Source: Leptolyngbya ohadii IS1 (GTDB taxonomy: Bacteria; Cyanobacteriota; Cyanobacteriia; Elainellales; Elainellaceae). From it: a stretch of 64,000 bases of DNA. This document shows positions 8,594-17,188 of the stretch, piece after piece (within the stretch, counting starts at the first letter, position 1; each line of letters begins with the position of its first letter). The notes under the pieces were generated by a model. That model did no database searches and was not told the origin of the DNA. It saw only the letters and a list, made by a program, of their open reading frames with translations. The position numbers and the translations under genes are program-made. The stretch spans positions 880,530-944,529 of the forward strand of contig NZ_NKFP01000006.1 in NCBI RefSeq assembly GCF_002215035.1. Direction: 5' to 3'.

Positions 8594-8626
8594 AAGGCAA
8601 ACGCAAGGCAAACGTAAGGCAAAGAG
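8594..8626. repeat. three 11-bp tandem units
   Basis: AAGGCAAACGC (8594-8604), AAGGCAAACGT (8605-8615), AAGGCAAAGAG (8616-8626). The array ends 8 bases before ATG 8635, and those 8 bases (GCGAAGGA) contain the Shine-Dalgarno sequence. Confidence 0.9.
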
Positions 8627-8634
8627 GCGAAGGA

Positions 8635-9159
8635 ATGCCCAAATTTGCAAATACTTTGGCATGGCAGCAGGCAGAGCTTTTAATGCAGCCTGTTTTTATC
8701 CGTGTAATTGACAACATTCGTAAGGAACTCGACGAAACCACCTGGAAAGGCACCTATCAGGATGTGCAGGTCTGGACGGCAGATGTGTCCGAAGCCACGA
8801 AAGCACAGGTCGTTCAGCTTCAGCAGCATCTTGCAACCGCCACGCCAGAAGAAGTCGAGGAAATTCAAGCCCTGCTCGATCGTTTGCCAAAACCCCATCC
8901 CGGCTACCTGCTTTGCCTGGAGAAAGGCGATCATCAGGTGACGATCGACCTCTGGGAACTGTGCTATCAAATCTGCTTCCGCAACTATAGTCCTGTGCTG
9001 AATGCCCTCGATCGCGAGCTGCTGGTCGAAGTCGATACAACCCTGATTGACGAAACGGGCGATGTGGACTGGCAGAAATTAGACGAAAAGACCAAGCGAA
9101 TTGTGGGACAAATTTTCTCCAGCCTGCCAGGAGCGATTGCCGAACCAGAGGAAGTTTAG
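8635..9159 (+). CDS. conserved cyanobacterial protein of unknown function
   Basis: 174 residues from ATG 8635, chosen because GAAGGA precedes it; the frame extends upstream to ATG 8575 but that stretch is only the 11-bp repeat array translated. Soluble, acidic, without signal peptide or membrane segment. The N-terminal third (FANTLAWQQAELLMQPVFIRVIDNIRKEL) is helical and amphipathic; a middle segment reads HPGYLLCLEKGDHQVTIDLW and the C terminus is acidic. I recognise the type as a protein found across cyanobacteria but know no function. It lies between thiD and an oppositely oriented envelope protein. Confidence 0.8.
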   Translation: MPKFANTLAWQQAELLMQPVFIRVIDNIRKELDETTWKGTYQDVQVWTADVSEATKAQVVQLQQHLATATPEEVEEIQALLDRLPKPHPGYLLCLEKGDHQVTIDLWELCYQICFRNYSPVLNALDRELLVEVDTTLIDETGDVDWQKLDEKTKRIVGQIFSSLPGAIAEPEEV

Positions 9160-9177
9160 TAACTCTAGTCACTGCTC

Positions 9178-10125
9178 CTAATCGCCAGCCGGAATGTAGA
9201 TAATCTTCCACGCACCGTCAATCTGTCCCAGAATCAGCCGCTCTCCCAGCGGTCGGTAGGCATAGCGGTTATAGACAAAGCCTCGTTGTCCGTTGGCTAG
9301 GATCACTGGTGTCCAGCCGTTGACTGGGTGCAGCAGTTTTGCTTCCCGCTGATCCGCCGGAAAATCCTCAAAGGCTTGCCGATCGAATTCAACCACTTCG
9401 TTGCTGAGGGAACCGACGATCGCACTATTCACTGCTGCCTGGGCACGTACGTTGACTCGATTGCCCACCACAATCACGCGGCTAATCTCATAGCCAATAC
9501 CAGGTTCCGTTCCTGGATTAGGATACTGCTGCTCAAAAGCTGTGTTGACATTCGGACAGATCCACACCTGAGAATTCCGATCGACATTGGGATAATCGGA
9601 CGGTCTTCCTGTCGTGCAGCCCTGCCTCAGCGATTGCTCTAAAACACCCCAGAACCGAGAATTCGGATCATCCAGACGATATTCCTCCGGCGATCGCGGT
9701 GAACCAAATCCGATCGAAACTCCCTCCGCTGGAAATAGCCCTTTCACAAATGCCGCATTTCGATTCCGTACCGCCTGCCGAAACTGCGATCGAAATTGAT
9801 CAAAGGCACTGCCGGGAGCCACCTCATCCCGCAAAACGATCGGCTGTCGAGGAGCCACAGGAGCTGCAGCAGTTTCTCCAGGGGCAACAGGTTCGTATTG
9901 ATTGGCAGACGGACTGGGAGCCGATGGATTAGCAGCAGATGGGCTGGAGGAATGCTGGCTGGTTTGATCCTGAACGGAGGACGTAGGTTGTGTGGCTTTT
10001 TGCCCCTCCACAGCAGGCAGGTCGAACGGTAATTTGAGGCGATCGTGGCTCAGCAGGGCAAGGGTTCCTCCGGCGATCGACGAGGTCAGGACAACGAACC
10101 AGATCAACAGATGCTGCGGTTTCAT
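9178..10125 (-). CDS. signal-anchored protein with C-terminal SH3-like domain
   Basis: About 315 residues from ATG 10125 (the frame extends to 10194, but MKPQHLLIWFVVLTSSIAGG beginning at 10125 is the natural signal/anchor). After a hydrophobic N-terminal helix comes a Ser/Pro/Gln-rich low-complexity linker (about residues 45-105), then a globular domain with a conserved Asp/Arg-rich core and finally a bacterial SH3-type segment (NRVNVRAQAAVNSAIVGSLS, later GFVYNRYAYRP). SH3-like domains in such envelope proteins usually bind cell-wall peptides. It is divergent from ygfZ. Precise function unknown. Confidence 0.75.
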   Translation of the reverse strand: MKPQHLLIWFVVLTSSIAGGTLALLSHDRLKLPFDLPAVEGQKATQPTSSVQDQTSQHSSSPSAANPSAPSPSANQYEPVAPGETAAAPVAPRQPIVLRDEVAPGSAFDQFRSQFRQAVRNRNAAFVKGLFPAEGVSIGFGSPRSPEEYRLDDPNSRFWGVLEQSLRQGCTTGRPSDYPNVDRNSQVWICPNVNTAFEQQYPNPGTEPGIGYEISRVIVVGNRVNVRAQAAVNSAIVGSLSNEVVEFDRQAFEDFPADQREAKLLHPVNGWTPVILANGQRGFVYNRYAYRPLGERLILGQIDGAWKIIYIPAGD

Positions 10126-10239
10126 AGGGGCAACTCTAGCGATGGGATAGGAATTCGATCGGATTTGTGAACGATGACTACAAAAGCAGCACAACAGTTT
10201 CAGGACAGTAGCTCAGTATGATGGGAAAAAGGATGAATT

Positions 10240-10272
10240 GGCTTTCACTAGGCTTTCACTAAGCTTTCACAA
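10240..10272. repeat. three 11-bp tandem units before ygfZ
   Basis: GGCTTTCACTA at 10240-10250 and 10251-10261, then AGCTTTCACAA at 10262-10272. The array ends exactly 12 bases before ATG 10285; the intervening bases include AGGG, a weak Shine-Dalgarno. Confidence 0.9.
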
Positions 10273-10284
10273 AGGGCACCCACG

Positions 10285-11337
10285 ATGACTCAGCTTCACG
10301 ATCTCCAGCAGGCAGCAGGTGCGATGTTGACCGCTTCCGGCGAGGTCAAAATTCCTACCAGCTTCGGCAACGATGTCCAGGCACTTCAGGCGGCACAGTC
10401 TACTGTTGCTCTTTACGATCGCTCCCACTGGGGCAAAATCTGGGTCACGGGAGACGATCGGCTACGGTTCCTGCACAACCAGACGACTAATAATTTTCAG
10501 CTTCTTAAGCCGGGGCAGGGCTGTGATACGGTATTCGTCACGTCCACGGCAAGGACGATCGATCTGGCGACTGCCTATGCGCTGCCGGATGGGGTGCTGC
10601 TGCTAACCTCTCCCGGCTATAGCGAAAAGCTGATTGCCTGGATGGATCGCTACATTTTTTTTGCGGATAAGGTCGAGCTGAAGGATGTGACCGCATCGAA
10701 AGCGGCATTTAGCCTGATCGGACCCGAAAGCCATTCAATCCTCGAACGGCTGGGCGTAGGGGAAATCATCCATCAGCCCTCAGGCAACCACCTTCAGCTT
10801 GAAATTGCCGGACAAACGGCGCAGATCGCCGTGGGCAGCGGACTTGCCCTTCCCGGATACACGCTCGTAACTGACACCGATCGAGCAGGTTCCCTCTGGC
10901 AAGCCCTCACCGAAGCGGGAGCCATTCCAATGGGCGAACAGGTTTGGCAGCAGCTGAGAATCCTTCAGGGCAGACCCGTCCCCGATCGCGAACTCACCGA
11001 CGACTACAATCCCCTCGAAGCCGGACTGTGGCAAACAATTTCCCTCAGCAAGGGCTGCTACATCGGACAGGAAACGATCGCCCGCCTCCACACCTACAAA
11101 GGCGTAAAACAGCAGCTCTGGGGAGTTCAGCTCGATTGCTCAGTGGAGCCAGAGACGCCAGTCACGCTGGGCGATGAGAAAATTGGCAAACTCACAAGCT
11201 GTACGCCCACCGAAACCGGATTTTTTGGACTCGTTTACATTCGCACCAAAGCAGTCGCACCGGATTTAGCGGTACAGGTAGGTGACGCGCAAGGCAAACT
11301 GGTCGCCCTCCCATTTATCAGCCATACGTATCTTTAG
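10285..11337 (+). CDS. ygfZ: YgfZ/GcvT-domain folate-binding protein
   Basis: A 350-residue protein of the GcvT-like superfamily with the YgfZ/Caf17 signature KGCYIGQE near residue 260, the motif that separates YgfZ from true glycine-cleavage T-proteins. YgfZ proteins bind tetrahydrofolate and support assembly or repair of certain Fe-S enzymes (such as MiaB/RimO-type proteins in E. coli); a RimO is encoded 36 kb away in this window. The 3' end overlaps that of the convergent thioesterase gene by a few bases (TAG at 11335-11337 against TAA on the other strand at 11336-11334). Confidence 0.88.
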   Translation: MTQLHDLQQAAGAMLTASGEVKIPTSFGNDVQALQAAQSTVALYDRSHWGKIWVTGDDRLRFLHNQTTNNFQLLKPGQGCDTVFVTSTARTIDLATAYALPDGVLLLTSPGYSEKLIAWMDRYIFFADKVELKDVTASKAAFSLIGPESHSILERLGVGEIIHQPSGNHLQLEIAGQTAQIAVGSGLALPGYTLVTDTDRAGSLWQALTEAGAIPMGEQVWQQLRILQGRPVPDRELTDDYNPLEAGLWQTISLSKGCYIGQETIARLHTYKGVKQQLWGVQLDCSVEPETPVTLGDEKIGKLTSCTPTETGFFGLVYIRTKAVAPDLAVQVGDAQGKLVALPFISHTYL

Positions 11338-11834
11338 CCACGAGTCCCTGTGATGCCGATTTGGGTGAGTGCAGCTTGAACAGGTTCAGGCAGGCGGCGC
11401 ATAATTTTGCCTTTCTCCCGATCGATCGCGACCAGCGTGACTTGAGCCGTGACATAAAGTTCTTGAGCATCGGGCGACTCAATCCGGCAGTCCCAAAAAA
11501 TTCTGACCCCCTGTGCCTGGATCATTCTGGCTTTCACGATGCCGTCCATCCCTAAGCGCATTGAGCGATGATAGCGAATTGACAGCTCAACGACGGGCAA
11601 CTCACAGCCCAGCGCCACCCAATCGGCGTAATTGATGCCCACCGATCGCAGTGCCTCTACCCTTGCCTCCTCCAACCAGGCAGCATACGTCCCATGCCAG
11701 ACAATCCCGCCGTGATCAGTATGGTGGGGATGAACGCGAATGGGATAGTTGAACCACTGGGAGCCAGGCTGGAAACCGTCTGCGGTACGGTGCGGTTGAA
11801 TGGCTTGAGTCGCAGCAGGATCTAATTTCGACAT
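11334..11834 (-). CDS. hot-dog fold acyl-CoA thioesterase, 4HBT type
   Basis: A 166-residue single hot-dog domain protein with the 4-hydroxybenzoyl-CoA thioesterase pattern: IRVHPHHTDHGGIVWHGTYAAWLEEAR, where the Asp in TDHGG occupies the catalytic position, and a later RYHRSMRLGMDGIV segment. Family members hydrolyse aromatic or aliphatic acyl-CoA; in cyanobacteria one relative makes dihydroxynaphthoate for phylloquinone, but this sequence is not close enough to assign that role. Tail-to-tail overlap with ygfZ leaves no room for a terminator between them. ATG start at 11834. Confidence 0.85.
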   Translation of the reverse strand: MSKLDPAATQAIQPHRTADGFQPGSQWFNYPIRVHPHHTDHGGIVWHGTYAAWLEEARVEALRSVGINYADWVALGCELPVVELSIRYHRSMRLGMDGIVKARMIQAQGVRIFWDCRIESPDAQELYVTAQVTLVAIDREKGKIMRRLPEPVQAALTQIGITGTRG

Positions 11835-12208
11835 CGCTCGATTCAGACAAATTCAGTAAACATCATCGTATTCCTAGGCTATCTTCTAATCTAATCCGTG
11901 GCATTTCAGCCCCAGCATCAGAAGTGAGCTTTGCAGGCAGAACCAACTTTTGCGGAGAGCCATACAGGGTTGTCCAGATTGATTAACTTAAAAGTTTTTA
12001 ACAGGCTGACAGCGTTGACTTCGCGCTAAAGATAGTGTAACCAGAGTTTTTATCCATCAATAGCTATTCCACTTGAACAGCCTCATCTAACTAATTGAAA
12101 CGATTATTTTTCTGTCCATGCCTTTACTCGTAAGCTGTCCTAGACTGAGTCATGGAGCAATTCATGATTGACCGAAACTCATTCTCAGCCTTCGGTTAAG
12201 GAGCAACT
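11835..12208. other. intergenic region between divergent thioesterase and usp genes
   Basis: 374 bases, relatively AT-rich, must contain both promoters. No repeat array, tRNA or small ORF was found. A Shine-Dalgarno AAGGAG lies just before the usp start. I cannot place the promoters with confidence. Confidence 0.5.
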
Positions 12209-13060
12209 ATGATAGAAAAAATTTTGCTGGCAAATTCTGGTACAGGACACACCGAGGAGATGCTCAAGGCTCTAATGGACATCCCCATGATCCAGCGAGC
12301 GAAGGTGACTGTCCTGCACGTCGTCTCACCCCAGGTTACTGCTGAGGGAATGACCCAGAAATGGGAGGAGGGCGGGAAAATTTTGGCAAGTGCCATCCAG
12401 ACGCTTAATCTCGACCCTGGACAGGTCAACGCCATGCTGCGCGAGGGAGACCCCAAAGATATCGTCTGCCGCGTTGCCGAGGAAATCGATTCTGATCTGA
12501 TCATCATGGGTTCGCGTGGTTTAAAGCGAATTCAATCGATTTTGGAAAACTCCGTCAGCCAGTATGTCTTCCAGCTTGCGTCTCGCCCGATGCTGCTTGT
12601 GAGGGACGACATTTTTGTCAAGAAAATTAGCCGCATTATGGTTGCCCTGGACAAGTCCGACACCTCAAAGGACTCCCTGAAGCTAGCAACTTCCCTGGTA
12701 CGGGATATCAAGAACGGTCAGCTTATCCTCGTTCACACTAATCCCGACCTGAAGCTGAAGCCCGGTGAAATTGCCGCCAACCCCAACGAAGACCCGGTGC
12801 TGATTCCCGCCATCACGGAAGCCAAGAAGCTGGGCATTAACTACAAGTGCATCGCCCCCGAAGGTAAACCTGGTGAGCGCATTTGCCAAGTCGCCGAAGA
12901 ACTCAATGTCGATCTCCTGATTCTTGGCTCACCCGATCGCCGTCCCTCGATCGCCAAAGGGCTACCTGACCTCGATCGTTTGATGGGTCAGTCGCTTTCC
13001 GACTATGTGCGTGTTCAGGCAAACTGTCCGGTATTACTGGTGCGACCGTCTGGTAGCTGA
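12209..13060 (+). CDS. universal stress protein with two UspA domains
   Basis: 283 residues in two tandem Usp folds (about 1-135 and 140-283). The first domain keeps the ATP-binding pattern with D-L-I-I-M-G-S-R-G then NSVSQYV; in the second it reads LLILGSPDRR with an inserted segment before SLSDYV, so nucleotide binding in domain 2 is probably altered. Both domains end in a typical beta strand (MLLVRDD, VLLVRPSG). Such proteins are soluble stress factors. AAGGAG is positioned 5 bases before the start. The gene stands alone with its own long upstream region. Confidence 0.92.
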   Translation: MIEKILLANSGTGHTEEMLKALMDIPMIQRAKVTVLHVVSPQVTAEGMTQKWEEGGKILASAIQTLNLDPGQVNAMLREGDPKDIVCRVAEEIDSDLIIMGSRGLKRIQSILENSVSQYVFQLASRPMLLVRDDIFVKKISRIMVALDKSDTSKDSLKLATSLVRDIKNGQLILVHTNPDLKLKPGEIAANPNEDPVLIPAITEAKKLGINYKCIAPEGKPGERICQVAEELNVDLLILGSPDRRPSIAKGLPDLDRLMGQSLSDYVRVQANCPVLLVRPSGS

Positions 13061-13093
13061 TTCAAGCAGCTGATTCAGGCAATTAATTCAGTC
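13055..13093. repeat. 13-bp tandem repeat spanning the usp stop codon
   Basis: AGCTGATTCAAGC (13055-13067), AGCTGATTCAGGC (13068-13080) and a degenerate third unit to 13093. The first unit contains the TGA stop of the universal stress gene. Confidence 0.8.
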
Positions 13094-13125
13094 GCCAAAA
13101 TTCACGGAAAAAATAAGGAAAAACT

Positions 13126-13152
13126 CTTGTGGGGTGGGCATCTTGCCTGCCC
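13126..13152. repeat. partial copy of an interspersed GTGGGGTGGGCAT repeat
   Basis: CTTGTGGGGTGGGCATCTTG followed by CCTGCCC closely matches the left end of the element at 50327-50350. This GTGGGG-TGGGCATCTTGCC type of sequence is a dispersed repeat I have seen in filamentous cyanobacteria. Only one end is present here; no matching inverted partner was found before psbM. Confidence 0.7.
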
Positions 13153-13336
13153 TGCCAGGCTCTATTCCCCTACTCAAACTATCTATAAATAAAATATTTA
13201 TAAATAAAAAGCTAGAGAAAAAACTAAAGTGCCAGAAGATTAACTTCCAGCACTTACACATGCCTTTGTTCAAGCCAATCCTTTCCCTAAAGCTGGCAGA
13301 CGGAATGACAGAACAGCCAGCAGAGATGACTTGACA

Positions 13337-13447
13337 CTACGAATTATTCTGCCGACTAGCGGTTTGGATATAAAGAATAATCAAAAATACCGCAGGCACC
13401 AGTACAAACAGAATCGTCGCGACAAAACCTAAATCATTAACTTGCAT
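13337..13447 (-). CDS. psbM: photosystem II protein M
   Basis: A 36-residue ORF read on the minus strand from ATG 13447 to TAG 13339-13337. It starts [18 protein letters not shown] and ends with [14 protein letters not shown], an excellent match to PsbM: one transmembrane helix, the MQVN start and the IQT motif after the helix. PsbM lies at the PSII dimer interface. It is too short for ordinary ORF filters. It sits 123 bases downstream of the ferredoxin gene on the same strand, in a cluster with psbB and psbT. Confidence 0.93.
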   Translation of the reverse strand: MQVNDLGFVATILFVLVPAVFLIILYIQTASRQNNS

Positions 13448-13570
13448 GAAACCCAGCCTCTAGATCATTTTGTTAACAATCCATAGGACAAGGATACACC
13501 TCAATCCGACCAAAATTTGACCAAAACAATCTGACCCAAACAGAATGATCAGAAAGAACGATCGGGCTTG

Positions 13571-13954
13571 CTACTTGCTGGGCTTGGTTACAACACTGAC
13601 ATTGCCATGAACGAGCGTCTGGCAGGCGAGCCGGCAGTTGGACGATCGCTTCTTCAGTTTGCGCTCCTCAGTTTCTGTGCGCGGCGACAGGTTCTCCATG
13701 CCCTCTACGACCTCCACAACGCAGGTTCCACATTGACCGTACCCGCCGCAGCTCATCATCTTGCCCATGAAGGTGTAGATATCCACGCCGTTCTCTAAAG
13801 CCTTGAAGCGAAGATTGGCTCCATCCGCTGCGACAACTTCCTTGTTTTCTTTAACAAACTTAATAGTGCCACCGAACGAAACTTTTGCCGGAGTTGCTTC
13901 TACTGCCGGAGCTTCGGGGGTTGTCAATTGCTCTTCTGCGCCAGTTTGAGTCAT
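13571..13954 (-). CDS. [2Fe-2S] ferredoxin, adrenodoxin-type spacing
   Basis: About 127 residues from ATG 13954, preferred over GTG 13975 because AGAGG lies 11 bases upstream. Cluster ligands are [10 protein letters not shown] (spacing 5 and 2) and the last Cys in RLACQ, a pattern nearer to adrenodoxin-type than to plant-type PetF ferredoxins (4 and 2). A Thr/Ala/Pro/Glu-rich N-terminal 30 residues precedes the domain. It is divergent from psbB, with which this ferredoxin type is often linked in cyanobacteria; its electron partner is unknown. psbM follows on the same strand. Confidence 0.9.
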   Translation of the reverse strand: MTQTGAEEQLTTPEAPAVEATPAKVSFGGTIKFVKENKEVVAADGANLRFKALENGVDIYTFMGKMMSCGGYGQCGTCVVEVVEGMENLSPRTETEERKLKKRSSNCRLACQTLVHGNVSVVTKPSK

Positions 13955-14138
13955 GCTTGCATTCGCCTCTCGCACTAGTTACACTTCTTTATACACTTTC
14001 ATTTTTACAAGCAGATTGTCAAACTGTCCAAATTGTTTCTTTGACACAAAAAAGAGGCAACCTTTCGACACCTGAAACCCGATTGGGCATAGGGTTGAAC
14101 GGCAGTTGTCAATTGTTGCGATCGGGTGTTTCCATAAT

Positions 14139-14154
14139 CTGGTAGTCTTACCAG
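14139..14154. promoter_or_regulatory. perfect palindrome upstream of psbB
   Basis: CTGGTAGTCTTACCAG is a perfect 6-bp inverted repeat with a 4-base centre, about 65 bases before the psbB start, in the psbB/ferredoxin divergent region. It could be a protein operator or a small hairpin in the psbB leader. A TTGACA hexamer lies further upstream near 14041. Confidence 0.45.
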
Positions 14155-14218
14155 TATTAGACACCTTAATAAAAGGCTGAAGGAAGCGTTGAAATTTATA
14201 GTAGGAGGAGCGTAGTCG

Positions 14219-15751
14219 ATGGGACTACCCTGGTATCGCGTACACACAGTCGTCCTGAACGATCCAGGACGGTTGATTGCTGTACACCTGATGCACACCG
14301 CACTGGTGGCAGGTTGGGCTGGCTCGATGGCACTCTACGAGCTGGCAATCTATGATCCGAGCGATCCCGTACTCAATCCCATGTGGCGGCAGGGAATGTT
14401 TGTCATGCCCTTCATGGCACGTCTTGGTGTAACGGGTTCCTGGGGCGGCTGGACCATTACGGGCGAAACGGGTATTGACCCCGGTTTCTGGTCGTTTGAA
14501 GGTGTGGCGGCAGCTCATATTATTCTTTCCGGTCTGCTGTTCCTGGCTGCCTGCTGGCACTGGGTTTACTGGGATTTAGAACTTTTTAGAGATCCGCGTA
14601 CCGGCGAGCCTGCATTAGACTTGCCCAAGATGTTCGGAATTCATCTGTTCCTGTCTGGTCTGCTTTGCTTTGGATTTGGTGCATTCCACCTCACGGGTCT
14701 CTTTGGTCCGGGGATGTGGGTTTCTGATGCCTATGGATTAACGGGAAGCGTGCAGCCTGTCGCGCCTGCCTGGGGTCCAGAAGGCTTCGATCCGTTCAAT
14801 CCGGGCGGCATTGTCGCACACCATATTGCGGCGGGTGTAGTTGGCATTATCGCTGGCTTGTTCCACCTGGCTGTGCGTCCGCCGGAAAGACTGTATCGCG
14901 CTCTCCGCATGGGGAACATCGAAACCGTATTGTCCAGCAGTATTGCCGCCGTGTTCTTTGCTGCCTTCGTGGTTGCGGGAACTATGTGGTACGGCAGTGC
15001 AGCTACACCGATCGAACTTTACGGACCGACTCGCTACCAGTGGGATAGCGGCTACTTCCAGCAAGAGATCGATCGCCGTGTGCAGGCAAGCTTGGCTGAC
15101 GGTGCAAGCCCCGAAGAAGCATGGTCTGACATCCCTGAGAAACTGGCGTTCTACGACTACATCGGCAACAACCCTGCGAAGGGTGGTCTGTTCCGCACAG
15201 GTCCGATGGATAAGGGCGATGGAATTGCTGAAGGCTGGCTGGGTCATGCCGTCTTTAAGGATGGCGAAGGTCGTGAGCTGAACGTTCGCCGGATGCCCAA
15301 CTTCTTCGAGACCTTCCCGGTGATCCTCACGGATAAGGATGGCGTGGTTCGCGCAGACATTCCCTTCCGTCGGGCGGAATCTAAGTACAGCTTCGAGCAG
15401 GTTGGCGTAACGGTTAGCTTCTACGGTGGCGACCTGAACGGACAAACCTACACTGACCCTGCTGTGGTTAAGCGGTATGCCCGTAAGGCTCAGCTCGGCG
15501 AAGCATTCAAGTTTGACCAGGAAACCCTGAACTCCGACGGTGTATTCCGCACCAGTCCACGTGGTTGGTTTACCTACGGTCACGCTGTATTCGCGCTGCT
15601 GTTCTTCTTCGGTCACATCTGGCACGGTTCCCGGACACTGTTCCGCGACGTATTTGCCGGGGTTGATCCGGATCTGTCGGAAGAGCAGGTCGAGTGGGGC
15701 TTCTATCAGAAGCTGGGCGATAAATCGACTCGCCGCACAACCCCTATCTAG
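14219..15751 (+). CDS. psbB: photosystem II CP47 chlorophyll apoprotein
   Basis: A 510-residue protein starting [19 protein letters not shown], the invariant CP47 start, with six transmembrane helices carrying paired chlorophyll-ligand His (for example [49 protein letters not shown]) and the large lumenal loop between helices 5 and 6. CP47 is the inner antenna feeding the PSII reaction centre. TAGGAGGAG lies 10 bases before the ATG. psbT follows after 132 bases; a strong hairpin closes the pair. Confidence 0.99.
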   Translation: MGLPWYRVHTVVLNDPGRLIAVHLMHTALVAGWAGSMALYELAIYDPSDPVLNPMWRQGMFVMPFMARLGVTGSWGGWTITGETGIDPGFWSFEGVAAAHIILSGLLFLAACWHWVYWDLELFRDPRTGEPALDLPKMFGIHLFLSGLLCFGFGAFHLTGLFGPGMWVSDAYGLTGSVQPVAPAWGPEGFDPFNPGGIVAHHIAAGVVGIIAGLFHLAVRPPERLYRALRMGNIETVLSSSIAAVFFAAFVVAGTMWYGSAATPIELYGPTRYQWDSGYFQQEIDRRVQASLADGASPEEAWSDIPEKLAFYDYIGNNPAKGGLFRTGPMDKGDGIAEGWLGHAVFKDGEGRELNVRRMPNFFETFPVILTDKDGVVRADIPFRRAESKYSFEQVGVTVSFYGGDLNGQTYTDPAVVKRYARKAQLGEAFKFDQETLNSDGVFRTSPRGWFTYGHAVFALLFFFGHIWHGSRTLFRDVFAGVDPDLSEEQVEWGFYQKLGDKSTRRTTPI

Positions 15752-15883
15752 TCAAAATTTGGGACGCTGGAGCGCGGTAGGTTTGCTATCGATCGATTCA
15801 TTCCCGCCGCCTCTGGTTTTTCCTGAATACTGCATCGTCGAATCTGACGGCTAAATTAATTACTGAGTAGGAGGAATTTCGCG

Positions 15884-15982
15884 ATGGAAAGCGTTGCATA
15901 TATTCTGGTTCTGGCGCTGGCAATCTTCGTTCTATTCTTCGCCATTGCGTTCCGCGAACCGCCGCGCATCACGAAGGACTAA
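15884..15982 (+). CDS. psbT: photosystem II protein T
   Basis: A 32-residue ORF beginning MESVAYILVLALAI and ending REPPRITKD, the classic PsbT single-helix protein near the PSII dimer interface. TAGGAGGAA stands 10 bases upstream of ATG 15884. It is the normal partner directly downstream of psbB. psbH and psbN, which accompany this pair in plastids, are not here. Confidence 0.97.
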   Translation: MESVAYILVLALAIFVLFFAIAFREPPRITKD

Positions 15983-16042
15983 TTTCGATCGCTGCACTAT
16001 TTCATCCGCAGCAATCAATTTCTTAAACATCGATTCGATCTG

Positions 16043-16112
16043 CCTGGGCAGTACACTTGATCGGACTTAAACCTCCTGAATCAAGTTGACTTGCCCAGGT
16101 TTTATCGTTTTT
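16043..16112 (+). terminator. terminator of psbB-psbT
   Basis: CCTGGGCA (16043-16050) pairs with TGCCCAGG near 16092-16099, and inside it ACTTGAT pairs with ATCAAGT, giving a long two-storey stem. It is followed directly by TTTTATCGTTTTT. Convincing intrinsic terminator. Confidence 0.85.
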
Positions 16113-16242
16113 ATAAATGCAGTATGATGGCAATATAAAGCATCACTTCCTGAGCAATCGGGAATCCTTTTTAAAACTCAGTTTGACTTTCGGGTCAAAT
16201 CTTATCTCTTGAACCTGCCAAGCCTTGCGGAGGACGTTTGCC

Positions 16243-16791
16243 ATGCGATGTCCATTTTGCCAATTTCCAGACAACCGAGTTCTGGAGTCCCGCTCAGCAG
16301 AATCCGGGCATAGCGTTCGCCGCCGTCGAGAATGTCTGAGCTGTAATCGTCGATTCACTACCTACGAACGAATTGAATTTGTCCCGATCGTCGTGATCAA
16401 ACGCAACGGTGAACGTGAATCTTTTGATCGATCGAAGGTGCTGCGAGGTGTGATGCGAGCCAGTGAAAAAACAGGCTTGTCTCCAGCGCTGCTAGAAAAT
16501 TTAGTCGATGAGATTGAGATGGAGCTTCAGCAGCGATCGGTTCGCGAAGTTGCCAGTCAAGAAATTGGTGAACTCGTCCTCAGCCATCTGCGTTGCCTGA
16601 ACGAAGTCGCCTATATTCGCTTTGCGTCCGTTTATCGGCAGTTTCAGGGTATTCATGACTTTGTTGACACGCTCAATCAACTTCAAACTGATGTTCCAGA
16701 GAGCCATCGAAGTCATTCATTTGTACCGGCTGGCTCTGAGGATGAGCAGCCAGAGCCTAGTCAGCCAGCCCTAAACTCCCTAACTAGCTAA
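16243..16791 (+). CDS. nrdR: transcriptional repressor NrdR
   Basis: 182 residues from ATG 16243, chosen because GGAGG lies 9 bases upstream; the frame runs back to TTG 16225. N-terminal zinc ribbon with CPFC and CLSC pairs and the NrdR string [18 protein letters not shown], then an ATP-cone domain ([20 protein letters not shown]). NrdR senses ATP/dATP and represses ribonucleotide reductase genes by binding NrdR boxes. No nrd gene is in the window. The C-terminal Ser/Glu/Pro-rich tail of about 30 residues extends beyond the conserved core. Confidence 0.97.
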   Translation: MRCPFCQFPDNRVLESRSAESGHSVRRRRECLSCNRRFTTYERIEFVPIVVIKRNGERESFDRSKVLRGVMRASEKTGLSPALLENLVDEIEMELQQRSVREVASQEIGELVLSHLRCLNEVAYIRFASVYRQFQGIHDFVDTLNQLQTDVPESHRSHSFVPAGSEDEQPEPSQPALNSLTS

Positions 16792-17188
16792 TTTTGCAGG
16801 ACAGGCGCTGCACAACACCTGACTGGAGAAGCACTGTAGATTTTTTGTAGATAAGCAGGACGTTGGCAGGATAGGGAATTTACCGCTGCCCAGTGCTTCT
16901 ATTAACGTTGATTCAATATGGGGCTAGACCCATACTCCTCTTTTCCCGATTCTGCTGTTTTGGCAACTCAGTTGAGGGAAGATATAATCCTGCTCAAAAT
17001 AAGCTATGATTGTTTTCCTAGGGTCTAGCACGGGAGATAACCTTCTTCCATCCTCTTTGCGTGTCGGTTCTACTGAGCGGGCTGCTCTTGTGGCTTCAGA
17101 GCTTCAGGTTCTAAACTCTTGGTTCTAAAATCGGGAATCGTCAACAGACCACTACTATTACGGAGATAAATACCAGGAAATATATCGC
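16792..17188. other. long leader region of rps1 with inverted repeat
   Basis: 397 bases between nrdR and rps1. It contains AGAAGCACTG (16827-16836) and its exact inverse CAGTGCTTCT (16891-16900), 54 bases apart, which could fold as a long-range stem. AACGTTGATTCAATATGGGG at 16904-16923 resembles a segment near 2363-2382. No ORF is supportable. Confidence 0.55.

Noticed and set aside
13088-13273. 61-codon minus-strand ORF downstream of usp
   Set aside because: Contains the interspersed GTGGGG repeat and AT-rich sequence; no homology apparent.
14738-15625. 295-codon minus-strand frame opposite psbB
   Set aside because: psbB is unambiguous; the antisense frame is incidental.
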